A stretch of DNA of 64,000 nucleotides from Elymus sibiricus (GCA_039707655.1 CM077665.1:306838486-306902485), one strand, 5' to 3'. Positions 21,690-34,313 are shown, counted from the stretch's first letter. Notes: a model not told the origin generated them from the sequence alone. A program made the numbers and translations.

Positions 21690-22345
21690 TGTGGTAAAAA
21701 ACTTCGATCAGTTCATCAAACATCAAGGCAGTACAAAGAACACGTGAAATAACAAAAATTACATCCATGTATGTAGACCACCTAGCGACGACTACAATCA
21801 CTAGAGCGAGCCGAAGGCGCGCTGCCATCATCACCCCTCCCTCACCAGAGTTGGGAAAACCTTGTTCTAGTAGACCACCGGGAAGTCGTCGTGCTAAGGC
21901 CCCAAACGACCATCGCATCACGAAAACAGCCGCTGTCAATGAAGAGAAATGTAGATTGGAAGGATCCAAACTACACACACATGAATGCAGACGAACAAAT
22001 ACCGAATCTACACAGAACAATCGAAGATAAACATAGACCAAATTATGCGAGATCCATTCGAAACACACCTCCACACGCCCTCCGACAATGTGAGATACAC
22101 AATCGGAAACGAGGCTTGGTGGGGAGAACTGTATTCCATCTTTAGGGAGCCGCCGCTGCCTTGCCTTCTTGAGGAGGGCACAAACTCTAAGAGGCTCAAA
22201 AGAACACATAAAAATGAGGCATGAGCCCTCCCGCCGGCAAGGGTCGGGATCTACTGCGTCTCCATGGCCCTAAGGCCACACAAGATGAGACAGATCGACG
22301 GTGGTGCCGGCGAGAGACGGGGAAACCCTAAATGGGAGTCTTTCT
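21690..22345 (-). mobile_element. LINE-like (non-LTR) retrotransposon remnant
   Basis: On the minus strand this reads from TAGGGTTTCCCCGTCTC near 22338 to an end rich in TTTGTACTGCCTTGATG and TGATGAACTGATCG near 21705, the kind of tail seen at the 3' ends of cereal LINEs. Minus-strand frames such as 21679-22209 show no RT motif. No poly(A) tail or target duplication is clear. It could also be another small repeat family. Confidence 0.35.
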
Positions 22346-23775
22346 TTTTCACGGGCTTATTCACCAAGTTGTGTACAAACCAAGATCTCTCGACAATTAG
22401 ATTTATGCGGGAATATTTGAGTTAGATTTTACCTTACCACTGTTTTGTTATGGACTATTACATTGTTATTGTTGTAAGGACATCTCCAACGCTGAATTCC
22501 ACACCGGACATTGTATCCGTCCGCGGACCGGGATGGGGGGGGGGGGGGCTGGTCCGTGAAAACTAAAGCAAGAGTACGACATCCAATCGTTGGTGCAAAC
22601 ATCCAAACCCATTTTTTAAAGTACGCATGATGAGTGATATTTTTACACTCATTTCACTTTTATTTAAACCGAAATATTTCTCTAAATCGATATATTCACT
22701 CCTATATTGGTACTAATTACTAAGGAATGCAAACGATTCCACAATTCCTATCTTTATTATGTATCTACAGGAAATGGGCCACAAATGGACTAAATCGAGT
22801 CAAAACATGGAAAGAAGTAAAAGAGGAGATAAAGGAAATCAATAGGAGGCACAACAGAGCAACCAGAGTAGAAGACGACGTTCTATACAACAGCGACCCC
22901 TCATTTGAGCGGTCGTATGGCGTGGATTCCAAGGCAGCTCGTCCACCCGAACAACTTTTATAAAGTGGGCCCAGCCGAAATGTCAACAGAACACCGTGCA
23001 AGTTGTCCACGACAGAGCCATATTCATCCCCTTCATCAACCCTAGTCACGTCCATCTCATCTCCATAGACACCGTCATTGGCATAGTTCATCTCCATCTA
23101 GTTCGTACTTGTAATCGTGCATCGCACAAGGCAACCATTGTAAGACATATTACCAATCAATCAATCTTCAATATGTGTTCTTTAATGTTTTCTTCATGTG
23201 ATCTGATCTCCATGTGTGAGTAGTTCGGTAAGGTATGGGTTGAGGCATAGGCCTTGCAACCTCTGTATGTGTTGTGGGGATCAACGGGGGAGCTTTGAAT
23301 TAACGTTATGTGTGACATAAAAATGTTTCATAGACGTCTCTTGTCTTGTCTGCATTCTTCATCCCTGCAGGTACCCAGGATCATAGAGAGCGGGCTACGG
23401 TGAGGTTAGGAGCAAGGAGAATGTGAAGTGTTATTCTGAACACCAGTGACAGAAGGGTTTACTACGATAACACAGATCCAATCCTTGGAGACTCATGAGG
23501 TGTAGTCATTAAAAACCCAAAGCTCTTGTCTGGTTATTATAATATTAATTATCGATGCAACCCCGTGCAATGGATAGGGCCTGCGGTAGTACTGTTGATT
23601 CTTGATGCAGGACTCGTGCCAATCAAGATGTTATTTGGACACATACCCCACTTCGGTTCGTAACAAGCACATATCGATGGGTGACTTCCAGCACACAAAT
23701 TAATACCCCATCCTGCCCCAACACAAATACATGGTTGTAATATTTCCTTGTCGCGATCCATAATTAGCTCACCCA
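22346..23775. other. Unclassified intergenic DNA with a possible DNA-transposon end
   Basis: At 22480 GGACATCTCCAACGC, followed by a GTCCGCGGACC motif (22519-22530) and a run of 13 G (about 22536-22549), resembles the ends of cereal class II elements. No matching inverted end is visible. The rest (about 22650-23770) has weak frames only and no feature I can support. Confidence 0.3.
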
Positions 23776-24331
23776 ATGCTAAAAGCTCATGAAGAAAAAC
23801 TTGAGTTAGAAGTTTCTATTCCTAGAAAGTTGCACGATGAGTGGGAACCTACTATTAAAATAAGGCTTAAAGAATATGAATGCAAAGCTTTATGTGATCT
23901 TGGTGCTAGCTTTTCCACTATACCGAAATCTTTATGTGACATGCTAGGTCTCACCGAGATAAATGAATGTTCCCTTAACTTGCACTTAGCGAATTCCACT
24001 ATTAAGAAACCATTGGGTAGTAAATGATATGCTTATTATTTCTAATAGAAATTATGTGCCCGTGGATTTCATTGTGCTTGATATTGAATGCAATCCATCT
24101 TGTCCAATAATACTTGGTAGTTCTTTCCTACGAACTATAGGTGCTATTATTGATATGAAGGAGGGAAATATAAGATTCCAATTCCCACTAAAGAAAGGGA
24201 TGGAACACTTCCCTAGAAAGAGAATTAAACCACCTTATGAATCTATTATGAGGGCCACCTATGGACTGAGTGTCAAGGATGGCAACACTTCATACTATGC
24301 AATATGCCTAGCTAGGGGCATAAAACGATAG
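23776..24331 (+). pseudogene. Retropepsin-like domain of element A
   Basis: The first frame (to 24027) has IKIRLKEYECKALCDLGASFSTIPKS, a retropepsin-type active site written CDLGAS instead of the usual Asp-Thr/Ser-Gly. After a one-base shift the second frame (from about 24029) gives VPVDFIVLDIE and PIILGSSFLRTIGAIIDMKEG, the flap and C-terminal part, then ICLARGIKR. Coding ends there: no RT, RNase H or integrase follows, so the element keeps only a protease-like relic. The Gly to Leu change at the active-site triad makes activity unlikely. Confidence 0.7.
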
Positions 24332-26554
24332 CGCTTGTTGGGAGGGAACCCAATAGTTATCTTTATTTTTTACTTCCTGTCTTGGTATGTTTACATGATT
24401 ATTTATACTGTAATGATTGATTTTTTATGTTTTAATTAGTGTTTGTGCCAAGTAAAGCCTCTGGGATTGATTTAGAAGAAAGTAGAATTGATACGCTGCA
24501 AAAAAAGAAACTTTTACGTCGAGTGCAGAATTTCTTTGATTTTATCGGTACGTCTTTTTGATCTGAAATTTTTACACAATATTGGTATACAAATTACCGG
24601 GGTTGTCCTAATTTTTCAGAAATTTTCGGAGTTACAGAGGTATGGTGTTTGTGTAGATCATTGCAGACTGTTCTGTTTTAGACATATTCGGTTTTTGCTT
24701 GCATAGTTTGCTTGTTTTGTTGATGCTATGGATTGTATCGGGGTGTATAGCCATGGAGAAGTTAGAATAAAATAACTTATTCAATAATAAAATATGAATC
24801 AATTTATAACAGTACCTAAAGTTTTTGATTTTCCTGCTATACTAACAGATCTCACAAGTTTTCTGTTGAGTTTTGTGTGCTGAAGTTTTCAAGTTTTGGG
24901 GTGCGATCACGATGGATGAAGGAATAAGGAGCAACAAGATCCTAAGCTTGGGGGTGCCCAAGGCAGCCCAAGGTAAAATTCTAGGAAGACTCAAGCGTCT
25001 AAGCTTGGTGATGCCCCGGAAGGCATCCCCTCTTTTGTCTCCATTCCATCGGTATGTCACTTGGAGCTATATTTTTATTCATCACATGATATGTGTTTTG
25101 CTTGGAGAGTCCTGTATTATAGTTTGCTTTAGTTTTAGTTTGCCACAATCATTGTTTGCTGGACAGACCTATTTGAGAGAGACACATGTTCATCATGATT
25201 TGTTAGAATACTCTTTGTGCTTCACTTATATCTTTTGAGCTAAGCAGTTGCTCTAGTACTTCACTTATATATTTTAGAGCACGGCGACATGTAGATTTTA
25301 TGGAAATAATTGAACTCTCATGCTTCACTTAAACTAGTTTGAGAGTATAATAAATAGTAATGGTAATTTTCATGGGTTATAAGACTAGTCCGAAAAGGAT
25401 AGGTATTCAAGGAGTGTATAATCAAAACCTTCATGTAGCTCACCATATAAGAGAGATTGTGAGTTAATGATATTGATGTAGTAATATGAAAGGGCATGAG
25501 TACATGATTGTTGGTTAGTATAAATATGGTAGTTAAAGTGTGTTACTCATTGCTCATCTAAATATTGGTTATGACATGATGATGATGTGTGAGCACTCTT
25601 ATTCCTCGTTGAAATCCTAGTGTTGTTCGGGTCGGAGGCACACGATGGTTAACTCCTCCCAACCTCCTCCCTAGGGGTATGCGGTAGTACTTTGCTTTGA
25701 GAGAGCTAATAAGGCTTTGCAATAAGTATATGATTTCTTTATGACTAATGTGAATTCATGGATGTATGCACACTCACCTTTTCGTATAATGCTAGACACT
25801 ACGATACGTGCTTTGCCCATTCTCACCTCGAGGATCGGTGCAGCTTTCGCCGGTGCATCCAAACCCCGTGATATGATATGCTCTATCACACATAAGCCTC
25901 CTTATATCTTCCTCAAAACAGCCACCATACCTACCTATTATGGCATTTCCATAGCCATTCCGAGATATATTGCCATGCAACTTCCACCGTTACATCACAT
26001 GGCTTGTGTGTTCACCATTATATTGCTTTGGATGATCATGTAGCTGAAATAGTATTTGTGGCACAACAACCGTTTATCATTGCTTACATGTTACGCTAGA
26101 TCATTGCACATCCTAGTACACTGTTAGAGGCATTCATATAGAGTCATTTCTTTTTCATCGTTGAGTTGTTATATCGAGTTGTAAGTAAAGAAAAGTGTGA
26201 TGATCATCATTATTAGAGCATTGTCTGAGTGAGGAAAGGATGATGGAGTAATGATCCCCCCACAAGTCGGGATGAGCTCCGGACAAAAAATGAAAAAATG
26301 GGGGAGGCCAATTGAGCCCACCAAGGAAAAAAGACAAAAAAGGGAGAAGAAAAAAATAAAAGAGAGAAAAAGAGAGAAGGGACTTTGCTACCATCCTTTA
26401 CCACACTTGAGCCTCAAAGTAGCACCATGTTCTTCATACAGAGAGTCCACTGAGTTGTCATTTTCATATGCTAGTGGGAATTTTTCATTATAGAACTTGG
26501 CTTGTATATTCCGATGATGGGCTTCGTCAAATGCCCGAGGTCTTCATGAGCAAG
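24332..26554 (+). other. Long non-coding region of element A
   Basis: It contains the same three structural blocks as element C in sense orientation: a stem-loop at 24338-24353, the GGTGATGCC/GGCATCCCC hairpin at 25007-25030 (one mismatch), and CTTCACTT stem-loops at 25249-25281 (TGCTCT/AGAGCA) and 25314-25346 (ACTCTCA/TGAGAGT). A further conserved block at about 25827-25985 matches B at about 38096-38255. No coding frame with family character is seen. Confidence 0.6.
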
Positions 26555-28117
26555 TGATACGTCTCCAACGTATCTATAATTTTTGATTGTTCCATGCTAT
26601 TATATTATCATTCTAGGATATTTTTAAGCATTTACTTGCTGATTTATATTATTTTGAGCACTAACCTATTAACCCAGGGCCCAGTGCCCGTTGTTGTTTT
26701 CTGCTTGTTTTTCGCCTTTCAGGAATACTGTACCAAACGAATTCCAAATACCCCGAAACTTTTTGATGATTTTTTCTGGACAAAAATAAGACCTGGAAGC
26801 TTTGGAGGGAGACCGGAGGCCACACAGGGTGGCGCCAAGCCAACAGGGTGCGCCCAGGGGGTGGCCGCGCCCTGATGGCTTGGGGCCACCTCCCACGGCC
26901 TCTGGCCCTGATCTCGTAGCTATAAATTCACATATATTGGGAAAACCCTAAAGAGCCTCCCAAAACACTTTTTCCGCCCCCGCAAGTCTCTATTCCATCG
27001 TGTGCCCATCCGGAGCCCTGTTCTGGTGCCCTGCTGGAGGGGGGGGGGGTCGATCACAGAGGGCCTCTACATCAACCTTGCTGATCCCATGGTGATGTGT
27101 GAGTAGTTCACCATGGACCTACAGGTCTATAGTTAGTACCTAGATAGCTATCTCTCTCTATGTTCTTTAATGCAAAGATCACCGCGATTCCCTCGGTGAT
27201 CTACCCTATGTAATCATCTTTGCGGTGTGTTTATTGGGATCCGATGAATTGTGGGTTTATGTTCAGATTATTCATGAATAATATTTGAGTCTTATATGAA
27301 TTCTTATATGCATGATTGTTATAGCTTCGTAATGCTCTCTGATCTATCGGTTTGGTTTGGCCAACTAGATTGATTTATCTCCAGTGGGAGTGGTGTGTTG
27401 TGATGGGTTCAATCTTGCGATGCTCAATCCCAGTGACAGAAAGGGAAATGACACATATTGTATTGGTTCCATTAAGGGTAAAACGATGGGCTTTATTCAT
27501 ATTGATTGGATTTACTTTGTCTACATCATGTCATCTTGCTTCAAGCATTACTCTGTTTTACGTAATACTCTAGATGCATGCTGGATAGCGGTCGATGGGT
27601 GGAGTAATAGTAGTACATGCAGACAAGAGTCGGTCTACTTGCTTACGGCTGTGATGCCTATATACATGATCATTGTCGTGAATAAATATTACATAACTAT
27701 GCACTTTTATATCAATTGCCCAAGAGTAATTTGTCTACCCACCGTATGCTTTCTTCGAGAGAGAAGCCTCTACCGAAAACTATGGCCCTGGGTCTCTTCA
27801 CAAATATTATTACAAAAACTCCTAAAATATTGCTTCCATTATTTACTTTCTTTTTATTTGCAATTTATATTTATCAATTTATCTATCTATCACTATCACT
27901 ACTTATCGCTGGCAAGTAACGAATTCAAGGGGATTGACAACCCTCTTGCCAGCGTTGGGTGCAACTGTGTGCTCTTTTGTGTGTAGGCGCTGAAGGCGAG
28001 AATTTGCATACCTATTGGTTCGATAACCTTGGTTCTCACCGAGGGAAATACTTATCTCTACTATGCTGCATCTCCCCTCCTCTTCGGGGAAAATCCCAAC
28101 GTAGTTTACAAGTAGTA
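26555..28117 (+). mobile_element. Solo gypsy LTR inserted in element A
   Basis: It starts TGATACGTCTCCAACG and ends in the family tail, with the terminal TCA changed to GTA. It is flanked by GCAAG on both sides (26550-26554 and 28118-28122). The empty site is visible in element B at about 49430-49443, where the uninterrupted sequence reads GAGCAAGCAAGTTGG. There is no internal region, so a full element was lost by LTR-LTR recombination. Confidence 0.85.
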
Positions 28118-28650
28118 GCAAGCAAGTTGGATGCACACCCACTTAGCTTCCGTTGATCTTTCATGCACTTATAGCTCTAGTGCATCCGTTGCATGGCAAT
28201 CCCTACTCCTCGCATTGATATCTATTGATGGGCATCTCCATAGCCCGTTGATACGCCTAGTTGATGCGAGACTTTCTTTCCACTTTGACACCTTTTGATC
28301 TCTACCACCATATTCTATTCCACCCATATGCTATATCTGTGTTTCACGCTCATGTATTGAGTGAAGTTGAAAATGCTGAAGGACGTTAGAAGTACGGTCC
28401 AATTGCCTGACTTGACACCATGGTGATCATGATTTGCACTTGTGTGGTGAAGACGGGGTCATGCCATGCTAATATGATAAAATGAGTGGGGAGTAATGTT
28501 CTTTATGAATCGCATATTTCAAAAGTTAATGATTATGTTGCTTATGTTTATGGATATCACTATGTTGATGTTGGGTAGCATGTCGCATCAAAAATTCCGT
28601 TTTCATCATTTACCTACTCGAGGACGAGCAGGAATTAACCTTGGGGATGT
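28118..28650 (+). other. 3' internal end of element A with polypurine tract
   Basis: This continues element A after the solo LTR (TTGGATGCACACCC, matching 58350 onward in element B). It ends with the block ACTCGAGGACGAGCAGG and CCTTGGGGATGT just before the 3' LTR. No gene is seen. Confidence 0.7.
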
Positions 28651-29521
28651 TGATACGTCTCCAATGTATCTATAATTTTTGATTGTTCTATGCTACTATA
28701 TTATCATTATTGGATACCTTATATGCATTTATATGTTGTTTTATATCATTTTTGTGAACTAACCTATTAAACTAGTGCAGAGTGCCAGTTGCTGTGTTCT
28801 GCTTGTTTTTGGCCTTTGAGGAATACTGTACCAAACGAAGTCCAAATGCCCCAAAACTTTTTGATTATTTTTTCTGGACAAAAATAAGACTTGGAAGCTT
28901 CGGAGGGAGACATGAGGCCACACGAGGTGGCGCCAAGCCAATAGGGCGCACCCGGGGGTGGTGGCCGCGCCCTGATTGCTTGAGACCACCTCCCACGGCC
29001 TCCTGACCTAATTCCACGTCTATATATTCTCTAAAATCACGAAAACACCCGAGAGCTAGCCAAAATACTTTTTCCGCTGCTGCAAGTCTTTGTTCCGACG
29101 GGAGGCCATCTGGATCCCTGTTCCGGTGGCCTGCCGGAGGGGGAATCGATCATGGAGGGCCTCTACATCAACATTGATGCCTCCATGATGATGTGTGAGT
29201 AGTTTACCACAGACCTGCGGGTCCATAGCTAGTACCTAGATGGCTCTCTCTCTCTATGATCTTCAATACAAAGTTCATCACATCTTCATGATGATCTATT
29301 CGATGCAATCTTCCTTTGCGGTGTGTCTGTTGGGATCCAATGAATTGTGGGTTTATGTTCATATTATTCATGTAAATATATTGAGTCTTTACTGAATTTT
29401 TATATGCATGATTGTTATAGCTTCGTATTTCTATCCGATCTATCGGTTTGGTTTGGCCAATTAGATTGATTTATCTTCAGCGGGAGTGGTGCTTTGTGAT
29501 GGGTTTAATCTTGCGGTGCTC
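28651..29521 (+). repeat. Truncated 3' LTR of element A
   Basis: It starts TGATACGTCTCCAATG and follows the solo LTR at 26555 by eye until GCGGTGCTCT, where the sequence switches to fragment D at about 29522. The missing LTR remainder is not found elsewhere in the window, so it probably lies beyond the right edge. Confidence 0.8.
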
Positions 29522-31242
29522 TGTAACCCCCCTGTGTAATGAGCTACAGTAACCTCTCTCATTAAGCTAAGGAATTTTTCTAAATAGTGCTTGATCATCT
29601 TTTGACCCATACCTCATTTCAAACTCCACTTTGAATTGAAATTCAAATAACAAGTGAATAAAGAAATTCACAAACAAGAAAATTAAAATGTTCATAATGT
29701 GGCAAATAATCCATAGATAATTATGGTGGAGAAATAAGCTTTTTGTAAAGTGTTTAAGTGCCCTAAAATAATTAAAATAGGGGCCATAGCAATAATTTAA
29801 CTAATTTATTTAAATGCCAAACTTTTCGTGGTAGTGTCTATTATTGCATTATAATTATTGGTGCAAGTTTTATATTTTATTAAACAAAAATACTTTTGTT
29901 TTAAAAATAAAACAAAAAATAAATAAAAAGAAAAACAAAAGAAACAAAAAGGGGAAAAGAAAAGAAAACACCTTCTACCCTGGGCCTTAGGCCACAGGGA
30001 CAGGCCCAGCTGGCCCAGCCGAGCTTCCCCCGGGTTGTCCCCTACCTAGCTACAGGGACCGACCGAGGGCGCGCTCCCGCTCGTCCCCGCCGCACCAGGA
30101 TCGCCGCCCCGCGCGGCCATGCCGACGGGGAGGGATAAGGACGCCACCTCCCGCCTCCTCGGTCTCCGCTCGCCCCCCATCCCCTTCCCTCCTCTCCCTC
30201 TCGCTCTCCGTGTCGATCTGGAGAGGCGCCCGAGCGTCTCCGTCGCTGCCCGCCGTCGTCCACGCGGCCACCGAGCCCCTCCGGCCTCGCCGGCATTTCC
30301 CCAACCACTGTCGTCCTCCCCTACTTCCTCTACGCCGATAGGTTGGAGCCAGGAACCACCACAGCGCCCGCTCCACCGTCTTCTTCCTCCTCGGGGCGCC
30401 GGAGCTCCGCCGTCGCGATTCGCTCCACCGAGCCCACTTTAACTCACCTGCAGGCTCCCGGTGAGCTCCTGCTCCACCCTCTCCCTCCTCTAGGTAGCTC
30501 GTCCCCGCCGTCGTTCGAGTCACCGTCGCGACCACCATGGACCTAGCTCGCGCCCGAGCCCGCAGCAGTGCTCCTGGGGCTCCCAGGAGCCCGACGCACG
30601 CAACCGCTCGCCCTCCCATGCTCCGTAGCCACGCCTCGACCTCGCCCGACTCCGGCCACCGCTCCATCTCATTGCCGGCGTCGATTTCAACCATCCGAGC
30701 CGCCCCCACCGAACAAATCGATGCGGCTCGCTCCGCCCGTTCGAACGGGACCAGTCGCGCCCATTTTGGTGGCCCCTAGCCAAATCCCGACGCCCCCCGA
30801 CGCGCGCAACCGCATTTTTGGCTGGCCGGAGCTACTCCGGCACCGCGCTGACCTGGCGCCGTGTGGGGTCCACCCTGGGTCACTGCCAGTGGCCCCGGTG
30901 GGTCCCGTTGACTGGGTTGACCTGGTCAACCTTGCTGACTGGGCAGCCCCAGTCACTGACATGTAGGCCCCACCGTCTATTTAACTAAACCACTAATTAA
31001 ATTAATTAGTTTAATTTAATATGACACTGACATGTGGGCCCTAGTAACTAATTAACTTAATTAGTTAATTTAATCCTCTGTTAACTTGCTCTGTCTATGA
31101 CAAATGGGCCCAACTGGTCAGTTTGACCAGTCAACAGGGACCACTGTCAGCCTCACATGCAAACAGCTGGGTACACTCTGTGTGTACCCATAGCAATTTC
31201 ACTCTTATTTCCTATTTAAATTAAATTCCATAAATTGTTTAA
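29522..31242 (+). mobile_element. Fragment D: LTR-like sequence with GC-rich block
   Basis: It begins TGTAACCCCCCTGTG exactly where element A's LTR breaks off; a TGTAA(C)-CCCC start is common in cereal gypsy LTRs. An AT-rich part (29560-29980) is followed by a GC-rich part (29990-30970), then AT-rich DNA with repeated TTAATTAA-like words. Long open frames in the GC-rich part (for example 30050-30709 minus) look like chance frames: low complexity, no domain. The fragment is interrupted at 31243 by the CACTA element. Confidence 0.5.
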
Positions 31243-32050
31243 CACTGGTGCAACGATGTGCTATACAAACGGTTTTTAACCCCGTTCCGCGATGTAGTTT
31301 TAAACCGTCGCCTTGCCTGTGTGGGCGATAGGGGGGTCCATCCCACACGACACAAAAAAATCGTCGGCGATGGTGGCCAACGAACGCAAACATTTAGCAA
31401 AACTAAGCATATGGGATGTCCGCATCTATCACAAACGAGAGTCATCGGTCAACCATTTGAGATATGGCATCCTTCCCATACGGCTAATCCTTGCAACTCG
31501 TGTGAGATCACGCTAACATCGCACACGCTATTCTGTAGCGCATCGTTTACGATGTGCGCCGAATCGCAAACATTTCATAATTGCAAAGCGTGTAGGATAA
31601 GGAGTATATCACGCACACTTATATTATCCGAATCGTTCGCGATATTTAACTAAGACGATGATTTGACCGTCGTACAAGTATGGGATAAGTTTAAGAAACA
31701 TCTGAATGTCGTACACACGTCCGACAGGATAACTATCGCACGCGCTATTCTGTGGTCCAACGTTTGCGATGCATACTTTATCACAAACAGTTTACCATTT
31801 TAAACTGTGTGCGATAGAGATTCTATCATCAACGTTGAATTCGGTTGCACCATTTGTGATATTGTCTGAAATCACACACAGTTTGCAAACGGCAACTGTG
31901 TGCATGGGCACACACGTTTTCTATCTGTGAAACGTGTCGGATCATGAGGTATATCACAAACGAACTTACAAACCGTGTGCGGCGTAATGACTCGCAAAGC
32001 ATTTTTTTATTATTTTAATCGCTACAATTTAAAATTGTACAGAACTTGAA
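31243..32050. repeat. CACTA subterminal repeat region
   Basis: There are many short variants of GCACACG, GCGATGTG, ATCGCAAACG and AAACGG in direct and inverted orientation. Two longer variants read CGCACACGCTATTCTGT (at about 31521) and CGCACGCGCTATTCTGT (at about 31737). Confidence 0.55.
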
Positions 32051-32205
32051 TTTGAAAGCAGGGAATAGATTTTTACATATACATAGATAGGTTCATCAAC
32101 CAATGCATTATTCCATTCTCAGGTACATACGTTCAAGAATTACGTCAACGAAAGAATTACATAAGCACCAAATAAAGAATGATGAACGACAGTTGAATAC
32201 TTGTA

Positions 32206-32462
32206 TTAAAGACGGCAAAGAAAGAGGCAAAAGATATTCTGGTTGCTGTAAAAGGTGAAGCGGAATGCCCGTAGTGTGCCTTCCTCCATGTCGAATGCAC
32301 ACACGACTCTAGCCCAATCCCTTGTGATGGCCGACCGCCCATCCTTTAATATCTTCATGACTTCCAGATAGTCATTCTAGTCTGGTAGAAATACATGTAC
32401 ATTTGCATGTCCAACAATCATGTAGTTTGAGAGGTGATCTTGGGTAGACTGCGTTGGAACCA
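32206..32462 (-). pseudogene. Remnant exon of a CACTA-carried gene
   Basis: On the minus strand a splice acceptor CTTTGCAG (32470-32463) opens a frame reading VPTQSTQDHLSNYMIVGHA, then, after an in-frame TAG at 32379-32377, NDYLEVMKILKDGRSAITRD and CAFDMEEGTLRAFRFTF, ending in TAA at 32208-32206. A diverged second version (DYLEVLMKIHHKG) occurs at about 61060-61115 on the same strand behind another acceptor-like CCTCTGCAG. It has the look of the final exon of a transposon-carried gene. I do not recognise the protein. Confidence 0.4.
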
Positions 32463-32647
32463 CTGCAAAGGAAAAAGATACAAAGATTGTCATCTAACAA
32501 CTCATTATGTGAAGTAAAAAAGGGTACAGAGTTCTGAGTTAATATACTACATATCACTGTTGTCTTGGACAAACTGTAAATAAATAGTTTAATTGACACA
32601 TTTTGTCCCATTGTACTAACAATCTTTATTAGTTACCTCACATGATG

Positions 32648-32737
32648 CTTGCTCCGTCCTACTATATAAGATCTAATTACATCCAATGTACTAACATATT
32701 GGATGTATTAGCGTCTTATATTATGGGGCGGAGGGAG
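32648..32737. mobile_element. Stowaway-type MITE
   Basis: About 90 bp. Right end GGCGGAGGGAG followed by TA, left end CTTGCTCCGTCCT (one or two changes from CTCCCTCCGTCC). The interior is near-palindromic, with GTACTAACATATTGGATGTA at its centre. It is typical of the Mariner/Stowaway MITEs of grasses. Confidence 0.75.
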
Positions 32738-32759
32738 TATAACATGGGAAACAAATATA

Positions 32760-34110
32760 GCCATGTGAACCAAAAACCATTAAAATAGGCATATGCTCAC
32801 TACATCAGGCTTAACAATAACCAAATAAAGTCATTCATAATGGTATTGTTGAATTTGCATAGAACAAAGCTTGTACCTAAACATCAAATTGTATAATTGA
32901 ACATCACAGAGTGAAAAAAACAGGGGTTGTATTACCTACACCAGGCTTAACAGGAAACAAATATGACCATTGAACTGGTATGAATCAAATTGTACTGCAC
33001 ATTGTGAATAACTAAATAAACAAGGCATACTACAGCAACCAAATTGTCATTCATATCGGTATTGTTGAAATTGCATAGAACGTACCATGTGCTTAAACAT
33101 TAAATTCTATGATTGAACATCACATTGTGAGAAAACAGAAATAAACAGGGGCGTGTTAACTACACCAGCTTTAACAGGAACCAATTGTATGGTTGAACAA
33201 CCAAATCTAGCAATTGAAGCTGGACATACATTCACTACAAACAACCAAAAACATCTAAACAAGGTATATGCTCACTACAGACAACCAAACATAGGCGTTC
33301 GTGAAATTGAACTGAACAATTCATACTCCAGCGTAGGGCGCACTTGTCGACGACAAGTTGTCTTCGTCAATGAGGCCTGACTTGGCAGCTGACGATGGCA
33401 AAACACCGCCGTAGAATGCGACTTTCATAAATGACAAAAGGGTCTCGTTGGCGATGACGGCAAATTCCTGACAGCAAAGCAGAGTAGATTAGAGGCATAC
33501 TACAAACAACCAAATATAGGTATATGCTCACTACAGACAACCAAACATAGGCAGTGAAATTGAACTGAACAATTCATACTCCAACATATCAAATTGCACT
33601 TTTGAACATTACAATTCATACTCCAGCATAGCAAATTCCTGACAGCAAAGCAGAGTAGATCAGAGGCATACTACAAACAACCAAATATAGCAATTGAAAC
33701 TGGGCAAATGCTAACCACAAACAACCAAAAACCTTTAAAGGAAGCATATGCTCACTACAACAGACTTAACAACAACCAAACAGTCATTCATATCAGTATT
33801 GTTGAAATTGCATAGAAGATAGAATGCACCATGTGCTTAAACATCAAATTGTATGATTCAACATCACATTGTGAGAAATCTGAAATAAACAGGGGCGTGT
33901 TAAATACACCAGCTTTAACGGGAACCAATTGTATGATTGAACAACCAAATCTAGCAATGAAACTGGACATATGTTCACTACAAACAACCACATATCACGG
34001 TAAACAAGGTATATGCTCTCTACAGACAACCAAACGTATGCACTGAAATTGAACTAAACAATTCATACTCCAGCATATCAAATTGCACTTTTGAACATTA
34101 CAATTCATAC
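32760..34110. repeat. Direct repeats within the CACTA interior
   Basis: Long blocks recur. About 33145-33330 and 33880-34060 share the run from GGGGCGTGTTAA through CACCAGCTTTAAC to ATTGAACTGAAC-like words. GACAGCAAAGCAGAGTAGAT occurs at about 33472 and 33642, and a variant at about 60597, on the other side of element B. The region is AT-rich with no credible coding frame. Confidence 0.6.
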
Positions 34111-34313
34111 CCCTTGGAAGAGCTTGGACTGGGGTGCGCACCGTGCGCTCCCTGTTGTGGCAGCTGAGCTCCTTCCCTTTGGAAGAACACGTCTACAGGG
34201 TGACGTCCCTGATGTCGTGGATGGGCTATTTCCCCTTGGAAGAGACAAATATGGCGCCCTTGTCATCGTTGTCGTTGTCAATGAGGTCTGACTTGGTAGC
34301 TGACGATGCCGAG

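Larger units (their letters stand above)
23776..29521 (+). mobile_element. Element A: 5'-truncated Athila-like gypsy element
   Basis: Same family as B and C, in plus orientation. It begins within a protease-like coding region and has no 5' LTR in the window. It runs through a non-coding region with the shared hairpins to a polypurine block and a 3' LTR that starts at 28651 and is cut at 29521 by fragment D. A solo LTR (26555-28117) is inserted in the non-coding part. The left boundary is uncertain by some tens of bases. Confidence 0.75.
31243..34313. mobile_element. CACTA transposon, left part
   Basis: It starts with CACTGGTGCAACGATG, followed by some 0.8 kb of short subterminal repeats such as CGCACACG, GCGATGTGC and ATCGCAAAC in both orientations, the architecture of CACTA ends, where transposase binds. 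A remnant exon (32206-32462), a Stowaway MITE (32648-32737) and a repeat-rich non-coding part (32760-34110) follow. It is cut at 34313 by element B, with CCGAG duplicated, and resumes at 60518. No transposase domain is visible, so it is deleted or non-autonomous. Confidence 0.6.

Noticed and set aside
21679..22209. A 176-codon minus-strand frame as a possible gene
   Set aside because: It covers the LINE-like tail, has no domain, and starts and ends without relation to any splice or start context.
28118..28126. AGCAAG as a 6-bp target duplication of the solo LTR ending at 28120
   Set aside because: Comparison with the empty site in element B shows the 5-bp duplication GCAAG fits exactly, with the LTR ending at 28117 and its terminal TCA mutated.
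30050..30962. Several 80-220 codon frames in the GC-rich part of fragment D
   Set aside because: Arg/Ser/Pro/Gly-rich low-complexity translations on both strands with no domain or splice logic; typical of GC-rich LTR DNA.
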